A DNA stretch of 64,000 bases from Bin103 sp002238925. GTDB taxonomy: Bacteria; Spirochaetota; Spirochaetia; SZUA-6; Bin103. The notes under the pieces are model-generated. The model ran no database searches, was not told where the DNA came from, and saw only the letters and a list, made by a program, of their open reading frames with translations. Every line of letters begins with the position of its first letter. Positions within the stretch are counted from its first letter, which is position 1. Positions 43,721-53,198 of the stretch are shown one piece after another. The position numbers and the translations under genes were made by a program. The DNA is taken from the NCBI GenBank assembly GCA_965208065.1, contig OZ242313.1, positions 4,154,001-4,218,000 on the forward strand, in the 5' to 3' direction.

Positions 43721-44929
43721 CTACCCGAGAGCCTGAAACGCCTTCGCGGTTGCCGCCAGCGCCTGCTCGATGTCGGCTTCGGTGTGCGCGGTCGACAGGA
43801 ACATGTTGTGCCACGGGTGCAGGTACACGCCGTGGTGCAGGGCGTGGATGCAGAACGACTTGCCCTTGTCAGCGTTCGGGTCGTCCTCGAACATCACGGT
43901 GGGCATCTGCGGCGGGCCGCTCTGGCGGATCGCGTGGCCGTAGCGGATGGCCTGCTCGGCGAGGCCGTCGCGGAATAGCCCACCCAGGCGCTCCAGCAGG
44001 GCCGGGGCATCCACCTCGGCGAGCAGGTCGAGCGTCTCGACGGCCGCCGCCAGCGGCGCGCCCTGGTACCAGAACGAGCCGGTCACGAAGATGGCCGCGG
44101 CCGCGTCGCGGTACGGCTCGCTGCCGAGGATCGCCGCCAGAGGCTCGCCGTTGGCGATCGCCTTACCCCAGGCCGACAGGTCCGGCTGGATTCCCAGCAG
44201 CGACCAGCTCGCATCCAGGGACAGGCGCAGTCCGGCGCGCACGTCGTCCAGGATGAGCGCCGCCCCCTCGGCATCGCAGATCGCGCGCGCCGTGCGGGCG
44301 AAGGCCGGGTCGGGCAGCTCCTGGTGGTAGCCGGCGTCGTGCCTGAACGCCGACACGACGATGCCGGCGAGGTCTCCGGAGACCGCCGCGGCGGCCGCGG
44401 TCAGGCTGCCCGCGTCGTTGTAGGTGTAGGTGGGAAACAGCGCGTGGTCCTGTTCCGGCGTACCGCGCGACATCCGGTTCGCCCACGGCTGCGCGCCGTG
44501 GTAGGCGCCGGCCGCGACCAGGATGTTGCGCTTTTCGCTCCTCGCGCGCGCCACCATGTTGCACACGGTGGTGGCATCGTTGCCGTTCTTGGCGAAGATC
44601 GCCCAGTCCGCGTGGCTCACTTGGCCGACGAAGCGCTCTGCCAAGTCGACGATGGCCGGCGGCGGGCCGTTGGCGATGTCCAGCAGGTCGCGTTGCGCTT
44701 CGGCGGCGGCGGCGATCCGGGCGTTGCCGTAGCCGGCGATCATCGGGCCGAAGGCGCACATGAAGTCGATGTACTCGTTGCCGTCCACGTCCCAGAGGCG
44801 GCAGCCGTCGGCCCGGCGAAAATACTGGGGATAGCCGGCCGGCATCTTCCGGTACACCGACATGTGGCCGTACATGCCGCCGGGAATCACGCGCTCAGCG
44901 CGTTTTCGGAGTGCTGCGTCGCCGTGCAT
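43721..44929 (-). CDS. Class III aminotransferase (GSA aminomutase-like)
   Basis: A 402-residue PLP enzyme of fold type I. The PLP Lys lies in DLSAWGKAIANGEPLAAILG, and ILDDVRAGLR provides the Asp that pairs with the pyridine nitrogen. DVDGNEYIDF and the FAKNGNDATTVCN phosphate loop are like those of glutamate-1-semialdehyde 2,1-aminomutases, but no haem genes are nearby, so it is more likely a catabolic aminotransferase of this subgroup. It is followed after 5 nt by ggt and preceded by the dppC-like gene (78 nt). ATG 44929 gives the family N-terminus. Confidence 0.87.
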   Translation of the reverse strand: MHGDAALRKRAERVIPGGMYGHMSVYRKMPAGYPQYFRRADGCRLWDVDGNEYIDFMCAFGPMIAGYGNARIAAAAEAQRDLLDIANGPPPAIVDLAERFVGQVSHADWAIFAKNGNDATTVCNMVARARSEKRNILVAAGAYHGAQPWANRMSRGTPEQDHALFPTYTYNDAGSLTAAAAAVSGDLAGIVVSAFRHDAGYHQELPDPAFARTARAICDAEGAALILDDVRAGLRLSLDASWSLLGIQPDLSAWGKAIANGEPLAAILGSEPYRDAAAAIFVTGSFWYQGAPLAAAVETLDLLAEVDAPALLERLGGLFRDGLAEQAIRYGHAIRQSGPPQMPTVMFEDDPNADKGKSFCIHALHHGVYLHPWHNMFLSTAHTEADIEQALAATAKAFQALG

Positions 44930-45007
44930 ATTGTCAGACCGCTGTGCGAGCCGGCATGCCTACCATACCCCGGATCGGCGAAGGTTGCGAGAATCGCCGC
45001 CAGCTAC

Positions 45008-45895
45008 CTACGCGCCGGTGGCACCGATGTGTCCGCCCCCACCCCTGAGCCGCGGGTCGAGCAGGTCGCGCAGCGCATCGCCGAACATGTTCAGACAGTA
45101 CACGGTAACCGTCAGGGCAACACCCGGCCAGAACGCCAGCCAGGGGGCAATCTCCATGAACTGGCGCCCTTCCCGGCTGAGCATGGCGCCCCAGCTCGGC
45201 ACACTCGGCGGCAGACCGAAGCCGAGAAAGCTCAACGACGCCTCGCTGATGATCACGCCGCCGATGTTGATGGTGAATACGACGATTACCACCGGCGCGA
45301 TATTGGGCAGCACGTGGCGGAAAAATGTTTTCCACCGGGCGGACCCGATCGACTGCGCCGCGTGGAAATAGGTGTTCTCCTTTATGTCGATCACGGCGGC
45401 TCTGACCGTTCTCGAGCCGACGATGCCTCCCGTTATGCCGAGGACCACTATTATCTGCAGCATGCCGCGCCCCACTATCGACATGACGGTCAGCAACAGG
45501 AGCAGTCCGGGAAAAGCCATCCAGGCGTCGACGAATCTCTGCACCGCCAGGTCCAGCTTGCCGCCGAAGAATCCGGAACTGCCTCCGATCAGCACCGCGA
45601 CCACCACGTTCAGCGTGGTCGCCGCCAGGCCGACGATCAACGAAAGCCGGGCGCCGTGGATGAGGCGGCTCAAAAAGTCCCGCCCCACGTAGTCGGTTCC
45701 CAGCGGATACTTGGCCGACGGGGCCTGCAGTATGTCTGCCGTGTGCGGTTCCATGTGATCATACGGCGCCAGAACATCGGCAAAGATACCGACCAGAATC
45801 AGGATCAATATGATGATTCCGCAGGCGCTGCCCAGTGGCTTTTCCCGCCACAGCCTGGTGAAGAACACAGCGGATGCGTTACTTCCTCTAGGCAT
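45008..45895 (-). CDS. Peptide/nickel-type ABC importer permease (DppC-like)
   Basis: A 295-residue permease. The first span (ACGIIILILILVGIFADVLAPY) is followed by LGTDYVGRDFLSRLIHGARLS, the standard DppC/OppC signature. SEASLSFLGFGLPPSVPSWG and the ending NMFGDALRDLLDPRLRG are typical. It overlaps the DppB-like gene by 8 nt. No DppD/DppF ATPase gene is in the window. A paralogue is at 59168, and a decayed piece of another is at about 53263-53390. Confidence 0.9.
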   Translation of the reverse strand: MPRGSNASAVFFTRLWREKPLGSACGIIILILILVGIFADVLAPYDHMEPHTADILQAPSAKYPLGTDYVGRDFLSRLIHGARLSLIVGLAATTLNVVVAVLIGGSSGFFGGKLDLAVQRFVDAWMAFPGLLLLLTVMSIVGRGMLQIIVVLGITGGIVGSRTVRAAVIDIKENTYFHAAQSIGSARWKTFFRHVLPNIAPVVIVVFTINIGGVIISEASLSFLGFGLPPSVPSWGAMLSREGRQFMEIAPWLAFWPGVALTVTVYCLNMFGDALRDLLDPRLRGGGGHIGATGA

Positions 45896-46889
45896 AGCGG
45901 ACCCTGGGGTCCAGGTATGGATAGACCAGGTCGATCATCAGGTTGATCGCCACGACCACGGTGGCGAACAACAGGTTTATTCCGGACACCACCGGGTAGT
46001 CTCGCTCACTGAGGGCAAGCACCATGACCCGGCCCAACCCCGGCAGGTTGAAGATGTTCTCCATGATGACGGCGCCGCCCACCACCATCGGCATCTGCAG
46101 CCCGATCAGCGTGACTACCGGGATCAGCGAATTCTTGACGGCGTGGCGCATGACAACCGCCCTTTCCTTGAGTCCCTTCGACCATGCGGTCCGGATGTAG
46201 TCCTGCCTGAGCACCTCCAGCATCATGGTGCGCGTCATCCGCATCGTGGCTGCCGCCATGCCGGTCCCCAGGATCAGGCTGGGGATGATGAACACCGCCA
46301 GATTCTCCAGCGGGTCTTCCGTGAACCGTATCCACTGCATCGGCGGTGACCAGCCCCACCACACTACCGGGTAGATCATGACCATGGTTGCCAGCCAGAA
46401 GTTGGGCGTCGCCAGGCCGATGATGGCAAACGAACGACCGGCGTAGTCGGCGGCCGTATCCTGACGAATCGCCGCGTAGATGCCCACCGGCAGCGCTATC
46501 ACCAGCCCGATGATGATTGACATCACGCCGAGCTCGATGGTTACCGGCAATCTACCGGCAATCTTCCGCTCTACCGGCAAACGGCCGCCCACCAGTGAGC
46601 GGCCGAGGCTGCCCTGCAGCAGACCTCTGAAGTGGGACTCGCCGGTACGCCAGTCCGGGGTAGGGAGCACGCCGATCCAGCGTCCATACTGCAAATGGAC
46701 AGGCACGTCCAACCCCAGCATACGCTCGAACGCCGCACGGTCCATGGCGTCCCCGTAAACCGACGACTCGGACACCATGGTGTCTATTACGTCGCCGGGG
46801 AGAAAGCGCACGGAGAGAAACACCAGGACGGTCAATATGAACAGGGTGGGGATGGTCAACAACAACCGCCTGATGATATACGCTCTCAC
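45888..46889 (-). CDS. Peptide/nickel-type ABC importer permease (DppB-like)
   Basis: A 333-residue permease. The start VRAYIIRRLLLTIPTLF (GTG 46889) is the standard DppB N-terminus; the frame is open 15 codons further. MRMTRTMMLEVLRQDYIRTAWSKGL is the long EAA-like loop typical of DppB. The periplasmic loop WIGVLPTPDWRTGESHFRG is longer than in Escherichia coli DppB and is also seen in the paralogue at 58151. It follows a broken binding-protein gene after a hairpin (46919-46960). Confidence 0.9.
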   Translation of the reverse strand: MRAYIIRRLLLTIPTLFILTVLVFLSVRFLPGDVIDTMVSESSVYGDAMDRAAFERMLGLDVPVHLQYGRWIGVLPTPDWRTGESHFRGLLQGSLGRSLVGGRLPVERKIAGRLPVTIELGVMSIIIGLVIALPVGIYAAIRQDTAADYAGRSFAIIGLATPNFWLATMVMIYPVVWWGWSPPMQWIRFTEDPLENLAVFIIPSLILGTGMAAATMRMTRTMMLEVLRQDYIRTAWSKGLKERAVVMRHAVKNSLIPVVTLIGLQMPMVVGGAVIMENIFNLPGLGRVMVLALSERDYPVVSGINLLFATVVVAINLMIDLVYPYLDPRVRYA

Positions 46890-46918
46890 GTGCCACTCGT
46901 CATTGCTGGTCCATTTGC

Positions 46919-46960
46919 GGGGGCCGGGACGCACGCGCGGAAAGCGGCTCCCCGGCCCCC
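46919..46960 (-). terminator. Stem-loop between the broken binding-protein gene and dppB-like gene
   Basis: GGGGGCCGGG (46919-46928) pairs perfectly with CCCGGCCCCC (46951-46960), with a 22-nt loop. It lies between the binding-protein stop and the permease start, as at the other importer loci. Confidence 0.55.
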
Positions 46961-46998
46961 TGGTTGCGTAGTCGTTTGCGTATTCCTGGCGCCCGCTC

Positions 46999-48008
46999 CT
47001 AGAAACCCATCTCTTTTTTCAGATCCTGGTCAATCCAGACGCGGCCAAGGATGACCCCACTCTCCTGCGCTACTTCACCGTTGTAGCCTATCACCCACGG
47101 CTGAACCACGGAAAACAGTGGCGCTCTCCCGATCCATACATGCCAATGGTTCTCTGTGAGGTACATGAAAGCCTCGCCAACCCGCCTCACCAGCTCCTCC
47201 CCGGTAGGAGCGGACAGGACGGCATCAGCCAGGGCGTCATAGGCCGGGTCTTGCACACCGGCGGGGTTCCACGTCGAAGACGACGTGTTCTGTCCCAGCA
47301 TGCCGATGCTGTGCTCGAACCCTACGGATTCCGAGGTCATGCCATCATAGGTATGTTCCCGTAGACGGCCGGCCCAAGTACCCGAATCCATTGGCTTCAG
47401 CTCCACCTCGACGCCGATCTCGCCAAGCTGTGCTACGACCAAGCGGTTATCGATGCTATCCCCAAGTCATCGAGTCCCGACCACTGGGCAATGTTGGGGC
47501 TGAATTCGGTGAAGCCGCTGCCCAGACCGGTATAGCGGCGCCAGTTGTATTCGACATCCTCGGCAGTGAGCTCGCGACCGTTCATCGGCGCCTTGTCATG
47601 CCAGTGAACGCCCTGGCGAATGTGGAAGGTAAGGGTGAGACCGTCCGGGGACATCTCCCAGCTTTCGGCCAGCCTGCCTTGCAAGGCAATGTCAGGGAGG
47701 TATATGCGGTTCAAGCCATGGACGTCCCGATCTACTGCCCAGTCGATCCCGGCCAGCATCTCGCACACCTGCTCGATCGCCTTCATCGTAGGATGTCCGA
47801 AATAGGCGTCAGAGCCGGCAGGGTCGCTGGGCGTCGCCGCGGTCAAGGTCCCGCCATACTGCGGCGCAGTGACCATCTCGCCGGTGGTGGGGTCGGTCAC
47901 CATCTCCTTCTCCATCGCCGCCGCCGGCTCCTCCTCGGCGGCGCTGGCAAATGTAACGGTAGCCACCAGCGCAAGCGCCAGTGACAGCACAATGAGTTTA
48001 GGAGTCAT
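46999..48008 (-). pseudogene. Peptide-type ABC solute-binding protein with internal deletion
   Basis: The gene begins well: GAGGAGGAG before ATG 48008, the signal peptide MTPKLIVLSLALALVATVTFASA, an acidic Glu/Ala spacer and GGTLTAATPSD, as in SBP_bac_5 proteins. It runs in frame for about 190 residues (to about 47440). It then jumps, out of frame, to a normal C-terminal piece (VVAQLGEIGVEVELKPMDS to WIDQDLKKEMGF, 46999-47442). Family members, including the intact one at 60189, have ~570-600 residues; about 250-300 middle residues are missing. The importer is therefore likely without its own binding protein, unless another one serves it. Confidence 0.85.
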
Positions 48009-48476
48009 AACGTACTCCTCCTCGTTGGGCTCGAGATGCATCCCGGTTGCCCGTGTTGTTTGTTCTGTGGCCGGAACTCCGGCCGTTTCGGATGTTTCAG
48101 ATGGTGGCCCCACGGCGTGCGGCCGACGGTACCGCAACCGCCGCCGCGGGCGGACGTGGTGCGCTGGGCGTGGCTTTCTAGGGAGTCTAGGTCGCTGCCG
48201 ACGGCGCAGGAGTAGTGGAGGTGGCGCGGTGAGCGGTCAGGGTTTACCGAGCGCTTGGTTTGCGACGGAGCAGGACGGAGCAGGACGGAGCAGGACGGAG
48301 CGCTAGCGTTCGCGGCTGACGGGCGGCTGCGGTGGGCTGTGGGATCGCGCTTCATCCGCGTACCAAGGCACCATCCTACCACGCGCCCGGCACCCGTCAA
48401 GCACGCGGAATCTGTCGATTCTGTCGGCTGGAAGGTGCGACCGAGTCGCGCTACCATGCAGATTGGAGTTTGGCGC
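48009..48476. other. Divergent intergenic region with a decamer tandem repeat
   Basis: This 468-nt stretch separates the divergent broken binding-protein gene and the decarboxylase-like gene. Apart from the repeat at 48263-48301 I see no gene; open frames here are short and without homology. Promoters for both sides must lie here, but no convincing boxes were found. Confidence 0.5.
48263..48301 (+). repeat. Tandem 10-bp repeat, nearly four copies
   Basis: The unit ACGGAGCAGG is repeated head to tail between 48263 and 48301, the last copy being partial. It lies about 175 nt upstream of the start at 48477 and outside any gene. Confidence 0.8.
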
Positions 48477-49421
48477 ATGGAACAGAAGCCTAGTCCGGTG
48501 CTGCGGACCGCGATAGGAAACTATGGCCACACCACGGCCTTGAAGGATGGGACCATAGCCTCCCCGATGTTCGGCCTGGAGCACGTCGAGATCTCCCCCG
48601 TGCCGATGATCTTCCGCCGCATGGTGCGCGGCCTCGAGTTCGATGTCGCGGAGATGGCGCTGGCGACCTGCCTCTGTGCCCGCGCCCACGGCAGGCGCTT
48701 TACCGGAATCCCCATCTTTCTGACCCGTGCCTTCTATCACGGCGAGTTGCTGTGCCACCGGCGCAGTGGTATCCGGGAGCCGAAGGATCTCGAAGGCCGC
48801 AAGGTGGGCGTACGCAGCTACACGCTTACCCCCGGCGTCTGGACGCGCGGCATCCTGGCCGCCGAATACGGCGTCGACCTGGACGCGGTCACCTGGGTCC
48901 TGTCGGGAGACGAACACGTGCAGGAGTACGTCGCGCCCGCCAACGTGGTGTCGTCACCCAACAACGACCTCGTGTCGATGCTGCTTGCCGGCGAGATCGA
49001 CGCCGCCATCGCGCCCGGCCCGGTCGACTCGCCGGACATCCAGCCCCTGTTCGCGGAGGCCCGGCACGCCGACGACGCTTGGCACCGCAAGACCGGGATC
49101 TATCCGATTAGCCACCTGCTGGTGGTGAAGGACGCCGCGCTGGCGTCGCACCCCGGTCTCGCAACCGAGCTGTTCCACCTGTTCAACGAGGCCAGGTCGC
49201 AATTCCTGCCCCGCCTGCGCTCCGGCACCGCCAGCGACGCCGGAGATCGGTCGCTGCGGGAGATGGCGCGGACGGTCGGCGGCGACCCCCTGCCCTACGG
49301 CTTCGAGAGTTCGCGCACGACTCTGGAGACCTTCATTGGCTTCAACGTGGACCAGGGAGTGATACCGGAGGCGGTCGCCCCGGAGGACCTGTTCGTGCCG
49401 GAGACCCTGGCCCTGGTCTGA
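48477..49421 (+). CDS. 4,5-dihydroxyphthalate decarboxylase-like / PBP2-fold protein
   Basis: A 314-residue protein without a signal peptide. Segments such as FDVAEMALATCLCARAHGRRF, the FYHGELLCHRRSGI segment with EPKDLEGRKVGV, and RGILAAEYGVDLDAVTWV match the family named after 4,5-dihydroxyphthalate decarboxylase (Pht5), which has a type 2 periplasmic-binding-protein fold but is often cytoplasmic. It may decarboxylate an aromatic acid, but many members are of unknown function. I chose ATG 48477, with GGAG at 48463; ATG 48456 is an alternative. No phthalate pathway genes are nearby, so the enzyme name is a family label only. Confidence 0.75.
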   Translation: MEQKPSPVLRTAIGNYGHTTALKDGTIASPMFGLEHVEISPVPMIFRRMVRGLEFDVAEMALATCLCARAHGRRFTGIPIFLTRAFYHGELLCHRRSGIREPKDLEGRKVGVRSYTLTPGVWTRGILAAEYGVDLDAVTWVLSGDEHVQEYVAPANVVSSPNNDLVSMLLAGEIDAAIAPGPVDSPDIQPLFAEARHADDAWHRKTGIYPISHLLVVKDAALASHPGLATELFHLFNEARSQFLPRLRSGTASDAGDRSLREMARTVGGDPLPYGFESSRTTLETFIGFNVDQGVIPEAVAPEDLFVPETLALV

Positions 49422-49639
49422 CCACGGCGTTCGCCGCGCCTGGACACTTCCTGACGGTCCACCTCGGTTTGTCGGTCGGCGAGCGCCCGTAGCGGCTCAC
49501 CATCCGCGTGCCGGACCGGTCCGAGGACGTGGTCGGCGTGAGCACGGTCTGGCGGCATACACGCTGCTGACCATCACCAAGGTCACCAGTAGGCGAGGCT
49601 ATACGTCGACCCCGTAGTCCCGTGATGCCGTTGGTGCGA

Positions 49640-49735
49640 TGCACTCCATTGCTCTGGCGCCTTGGAAAAGATAGAGTCAGCGTCCAGGCCACCGCAGTGA
49701 GCACGCCACCCGCACACCCGCGCATCCCCTACGGC
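49640..49735 (+). repeat. Duplicated segment, copy A (promoter and 5' end of the DUF1703 gene)
   Basis: This ~96-bp segment recurs at 53157-53262 with a few differences. It contains the TTGCTC-17-TAGAGT boxes, the GTG start and the first 13 codons of the DUF1703 gene (STPPAHPRIPYG). Confidence 0.85.
49649..49677 (+). promoter_or_regulatory. Candidate promoter of the DUF1703 ATPase gene
   Basis: TTGCTC at 49649-49654, 17 nt, and TAGAGT at 49672-49677. The GTG start (49697) is about 20 nt after the -10 box, leaving a very short leader without a ribosome binding site. Confidence 0.4.
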
Positions 49736-51454
49736 GAGGCCGACTTCCGGCGCATTCGCCTGAACCGGTGGCTGTACGTCGACAAGACCCGCTTCGTGCG
49801 CCGCCTGGAGCAGGAGCGCTACGCCTTCCTGATCCGCCCGCGCCGGTTCGGCAAGTCGCTGTGGATCTCCCTGTTGGAGAACTACTACGACCGCTTCTGG
49901 GCCGACGGCTTCAACGCCACCTTCGCCGGCACCGACCTCGGCCAGCACCCGACCGGGGAACAGAGCCGCTACGTCACCCTGCGCTTCAACTTCTCGGCGG
50001 TCAACGACAAGCTCGAAACCCTGGAGCGGGAGTTCGACACCTACTGCTTCATCGAACTCCGGGGGACACTGCGGCGCCATCCCGACCTGTTTCCCGAACC
50101 GGCGGTGCGGGACATCCTCGCGCCGCCCTCCATCGCCACCAAGCTGTCCGAGCTGTTCCGGTACGCGGGCGATCACGACATCCGGCTGTACGTGCTGATC
50201 GACGAGTACGACAACTTCGCCAACACCGTGCTCGCGTACCACGGCGCCGAGGCGTACCACTCCTTCACTCACGGCGGCGGCTTCTACCGCAACTTCTTCG
50301 CCACCCTGAAGTCCGGCGCCGACCGTAGCGGCGGCGGTCTGGAGCGCCTGTTCATCACCGGCGTGTCGCCGGTCACCATGGACGACGTCACCAGCGGCTT
50401 CAACATCGGCAGCAACATCAGCCTGGAGCCGGACTTCAACGAGATGGTCGGCTTCACCGAGGCGGAGGTGCGCCGCCTGGTCGAGACCTACCGCGACCTG
50501 GACGTATTCAACCAGGACGTGGAGACCGCCATGGGCATCATGGGCGAGTGGTACAACGGCTACCGCTTCGCCGAGGAAGCCGAGACCGATCTGTACAACA
50601 CCGACATGGTGCTCTACTACCTGAAGCACTCGATTCCCAACCGGCGCGTACCGACGTACCTGATCGACACCAACGTACGCATCGACTACGGCAAGCTGCG
50701 CCACCTGCTGGTCGTTGGCCGGCAACTGAACGGCAATTTCGACCTGCTGCGCGACATTGTCGGCGAGCAGCAGGTGGACACCCGAATCCAGCCGAGCTTC
50801 CCGCTGGAGCGCCTCACCGATCCGGAGAACTTCCTCTCCCTGCTGCACTACTTCGGGCTGCTGAGCATCCGCGACGTGGTCGACGGCGTGCCGCGGCTGG
50901 CGATCCCGAACCAGACCGTGAAGCGATTGATGTACGGCTACCTGCGCGACGCCTTCCGCGACGTCGACGTGTTCTCGGTCAACCTGTTCCGCGTCGAGCA
51001 GTTGCTGATGGCAATGGCCAACCGGGGCGAGTGGCGGCCGGTGTTCGACTTCCTGGGCGAGGCGATCATGCGACAGACCGGGATCCGCGACTACATCAGC
51101 GGCGAAAAGGTGGTGCAGGGCTTCCTGGCCGCCTACCTGAGCGTGACCGACTACTACGTGTTCCGCTCGGAAGCGGAGCTGGGAAAGGGGTACGCGGACA
51201 TCGCGCTGGAGCCGCAGTTGGCCCAATATCCGCACCTGCGCCACGCCTATCTGATCGAGCTCAAGTACCTGAAGCGCACCGAGTCGGCGATCGAGGCCGC
51301 CGTGGCGGCGGCGGTCGAGTTAGCGACCGCGCAACTCGAGCGGTACCTGGCCGACGAGCGGCTGGCGCGGCAGTTCCCGGAGGTGCGCTTCATCGGCCTC
51401 ATCGTGGTGTTCCACGGCTGGGAGATGGTGTTCTGCGACGCCGTGCACCGGTGA
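49697..51454 (+). CDS. DUF1703-type AAA ATPase with PD-(D/E)XK nuclease-like domain
   Basis: A 585-residue protein of the AAA-ATPase-like/DUF1703 family. IPYGEADFRRIR and WLYVDKTRFVRRLE open the domain, a Walker A-like RPRRFGKS (47-54) follows, and YVLIDEYDN is Walker B (Asp169). TGVSPVTMDDVTSGFNIG is the family hallmark. The C-terminus holds a nuclease-like DIALEP and YLIELKYLK pattern. The family is abundant in Bacteroidetes and Spirochaetes and its role is unknown; defence or mobile-element links have been proposed. The start used is GTG 49697, which opens the conserved region; an open frame begins at 49622. Its promoter and first 13 codons are duplicated at 53157-53262. Confidence 0.85.
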   Translation: MSTPPAHPRIPYGEADFRRIRLNRWLYVDKTRFVRRLEQERYAFLIRPRRFGKSLWISLLENYYDRFWADGFNATFAGTDLGQHPTGEQSRYVTLRFNFSAVNDKLETLEREFDTYCFIELRGTLRRHPDLFPEPAVRDILAPPSIATKLSELFRYAGDHDIRLYVLIDEYDNFANTVLAYHGAEAYHSFTHGGGFYRNFFATLKSGADRSGGGLERLFITGVSPVTMDDVTSGFNIGSNISLEPDFNEMVGFTEAEVRRLVETYRDLDVFNQDVETAMGIMGEWYNGYRFAEEAETDLYNTDMVLYYLKHSIPNRRVPTYLIDTNVRIDYGKLRHLLVVGRQLNGNFDLLRDIVGEQQVDTRIQPSFPLERLTDPENFLSLLHYFGLLSIRDVVDGVPRLAIPNQTVKRLMYGYLRDAFRDVDVFSVNLFRVEQLLMAMANRGEWRPVFDFLGEAIMRQTGIRDYISGEKVVQGFLAAYLSVTDYYVFRSEAELGKGYADIALEPQLAQYPHLRHAYLIELKYLKRTESAIEAAVAAAVELATAQLERYLADERLARQFPEVRFIGLIVVFHGWEMVFCDAVHR

Positions 51455-51531
51455 CCGCGGTGCGCCGTCAAGTCGCTGTATGACCCGATGACCCGACTAC
51501 ATGAGCGAACTTGGGCGGCGGAGAGGCGACC

Positions 51532-52065
51532 ATGGATGAGTTGATATGGGCGTCTGCATCGTCGTCGGCGGGCATGATACGCGGGCGCCGAGTATCGGCC
51601 GTCGAGGTGGTCGCGGCGCTGCGGTCGCGCATCGAACAGGTCAACGGCGAGTTGAACGCGGTGGAGTTCGTCCCCGACCACGATGCGACCGTGGTCCGGC
51701 GACTGCGCGATGCCGGCGCTATCATTCTGGCCAAGACCAACACCCCCGAGCTGACGCTGGCGCGGGGCTTCGAAACCGACAACGAGGTTTACGGGCGCAC
51801 CAACAACCCCTTTGACGTCGCGCGTACGAGCGGCGGCAGCAGCGGCGGCGCGGCGGCCATCATCGCCGCGGGTGGATCGCCACTGGACATCGGCAGTGAT
51901 ACCGGCGGCAGCATCCGCGTGCCCGCGTTGAGCGGTGGCGGCGGTGCACCGGCCATGGTATCGCTGGTAGATGAGTCGAGACCGGATGCCGTGCCCCGCA
52001 CGATGGAGATGTTCAGTCGCCTCTGGTCCACGTACGCGCCGGGCTGGCCGCGACCTTCGATCTGA
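51532..52065 (+). pseudogene. Truncated amidase-signature family gene
   Basis: The frame encodes the first ~40 residues of an amidase (TMDELIWASASS, VEVVAALRSRIEQVN), then skips the segment with the catalytic Lys and resumes at TVVRRLRDAGAIILAKTNTP. The GGSSGGAAA and GSDTGGSIRVPA region with the cis-Ser and nucleophile is present. It then breaks off where AxxCGVFGLKPT should follow and ends in an unrelated tail. About two thirds of a ~470-residue enzyme are missing, including the Lys of the Ser-Ser-Lys triad, so it should be inactive. Confidence 0.8.
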
Positions 52066-53198
52066 TGCTGATCGGGTCAACAGCCGAGCGCCGAACGAGC
52101 CGGTTGACGTCGGGACGTTGGCAATGGAGAGCGTGGGCGGTGACGGCGGCGGGCCTGTTGTGCGGCGCCCAGCTCAGCGCGACGCCCCACGTCACGGTTA
52201 CGCCGATCAGCAGTGAGACGAGTTGCGCGGGAGCGTTCGTGGCGCGACCGCTGCCGCACTCGGTGGAGCCGGTGCCGAACCTGCCGATGCCGTTCGACAG
52301 CAACGGCGCGGGGGTCGCCATCGCCGACCTTGATGGCGATGGCTGGCTGGACGTGGTGCTCGGCGGGCTGCACGGTCCGGCGACGGTGCTCTGGAACCGG
52401 GGCGGGCCGGGCGGGCCGGCGTTCGATGCCGCCGCGCTCGAACTCGCCGGGGCGCGCGCGGTGGCCATCGTGGACGTGGACGGCGACGGGCACCAGGACA
52501 TCGTCGCCACGCGGCCCGACGAACGTCCGCGGTGGTTGCGCGGGAGCGGCGGGCGCGCCTTCCGGATCGTGGATGACGAACGGTTCGTCGCCCGCTACCC
52601 CATCTACTCGATGGCGTGGGACGATCTCGATGGCGACACCGACCTCGACTTGGTCGGCGCCACCTACGACGCCGAGCTGGAGCGATATGAAGCGATGGAG
52701 GCATACCGGAACTTCGTGCAGACCAACGTTTCCACTGCCCGGACCCGGCAGCGGGGTGTGTGGTACTACGAGAACCTCGGGCCGCGCGAACGGCGCAGCG
52801 CGTTCGAGCCGGGCGATCTGCAGTTCCTGGCATGGCCCCTCGCCGCCGATGCGATGGCACTGGCCATCGTGCTGACCGATGTCGACGGCGATGCGCTCAG
52901 CGACATCGTCGTGGGCAACGACTACGATGTCCCGGACAACGTGTTCCTCCGCACTCCCGATCGGGTGCGCCCGCACCGGTCGTGGTGGCGCCCGGGCAGC
53001 CCGTTCCCGGTGACCACCCGCAACACCATGGCATTCGCCGCCGGCGACGTGGACAACGACGGCCGGATCGAACTGTTCGCGGCTGACATGAGCCCCTACC
53101 GCGCGGGTGCGGACATCGACGAAGCCTGGGGGCCGCTGCTGCAACCGGGCGGCCGGTGCACTCCATTGTCTCTGGCATTGTCTCTGGCGCCTGGATAG
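52065..53198 (+). CDS. FG-GAP/VCBS repeat protein, 3' truncated by the duplicated segment
   Basis: A 377-residue predicted exported protein with an Ala-rich N-terminal hydrophobic stretch and calcium-binding FG-GAP/VCBS units: DLDGDGWLDVV, DVDGDGHQDIV, DLDGDTDLDLV, DVDGDALSDIV and DVDNDGRIELF. Such propeller proteins are extracellular and often carry an ASPIC/UnbV C-terminus. The natural sequence stops at about ADMSPYRAGADIDEAWGPLLQ. The last ~13 codons come from repeat copy B (53157 onward), so the true 3' part is lost. The ATG at 52065 overlaps the amidase remnant stop (ATGA); other starts are possible. Whether the truncated protein folds is unknown. Confidence 0.75.
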   Translation: MLIGSTAERRTSRLTSGRWQWRAWAVTAAGLLCGAQLSATPHVTVTPISSETSCAGAFVARPLPHSVEPVPNLPMPFDSNGAGVAIADLDGDGWLDVVLGGLHGPATVLWNRGGPGGPAFDAAALELAGARAVAIVDVDGDGHQDIVATRPDERPRWLRGSGGRAFRIVDDERFVARYPIYSMAWDDLDGDTDLDLVGATYDAELERYEAMEAYRNFVQTNVSTARTRQRGVWYYENLGPRERRSAFEPGDLQFLAWPLAADAMALAIVLTDVDGDALSDIVVGNDYDVPDNVFLRTPDRVRPHRSWWRPGSPFPVTTRNTMAFAAGDVDNDGRIELFAADMSPYRAGADIDEAWGPLLQPGGRCTPLSLALSLAPG

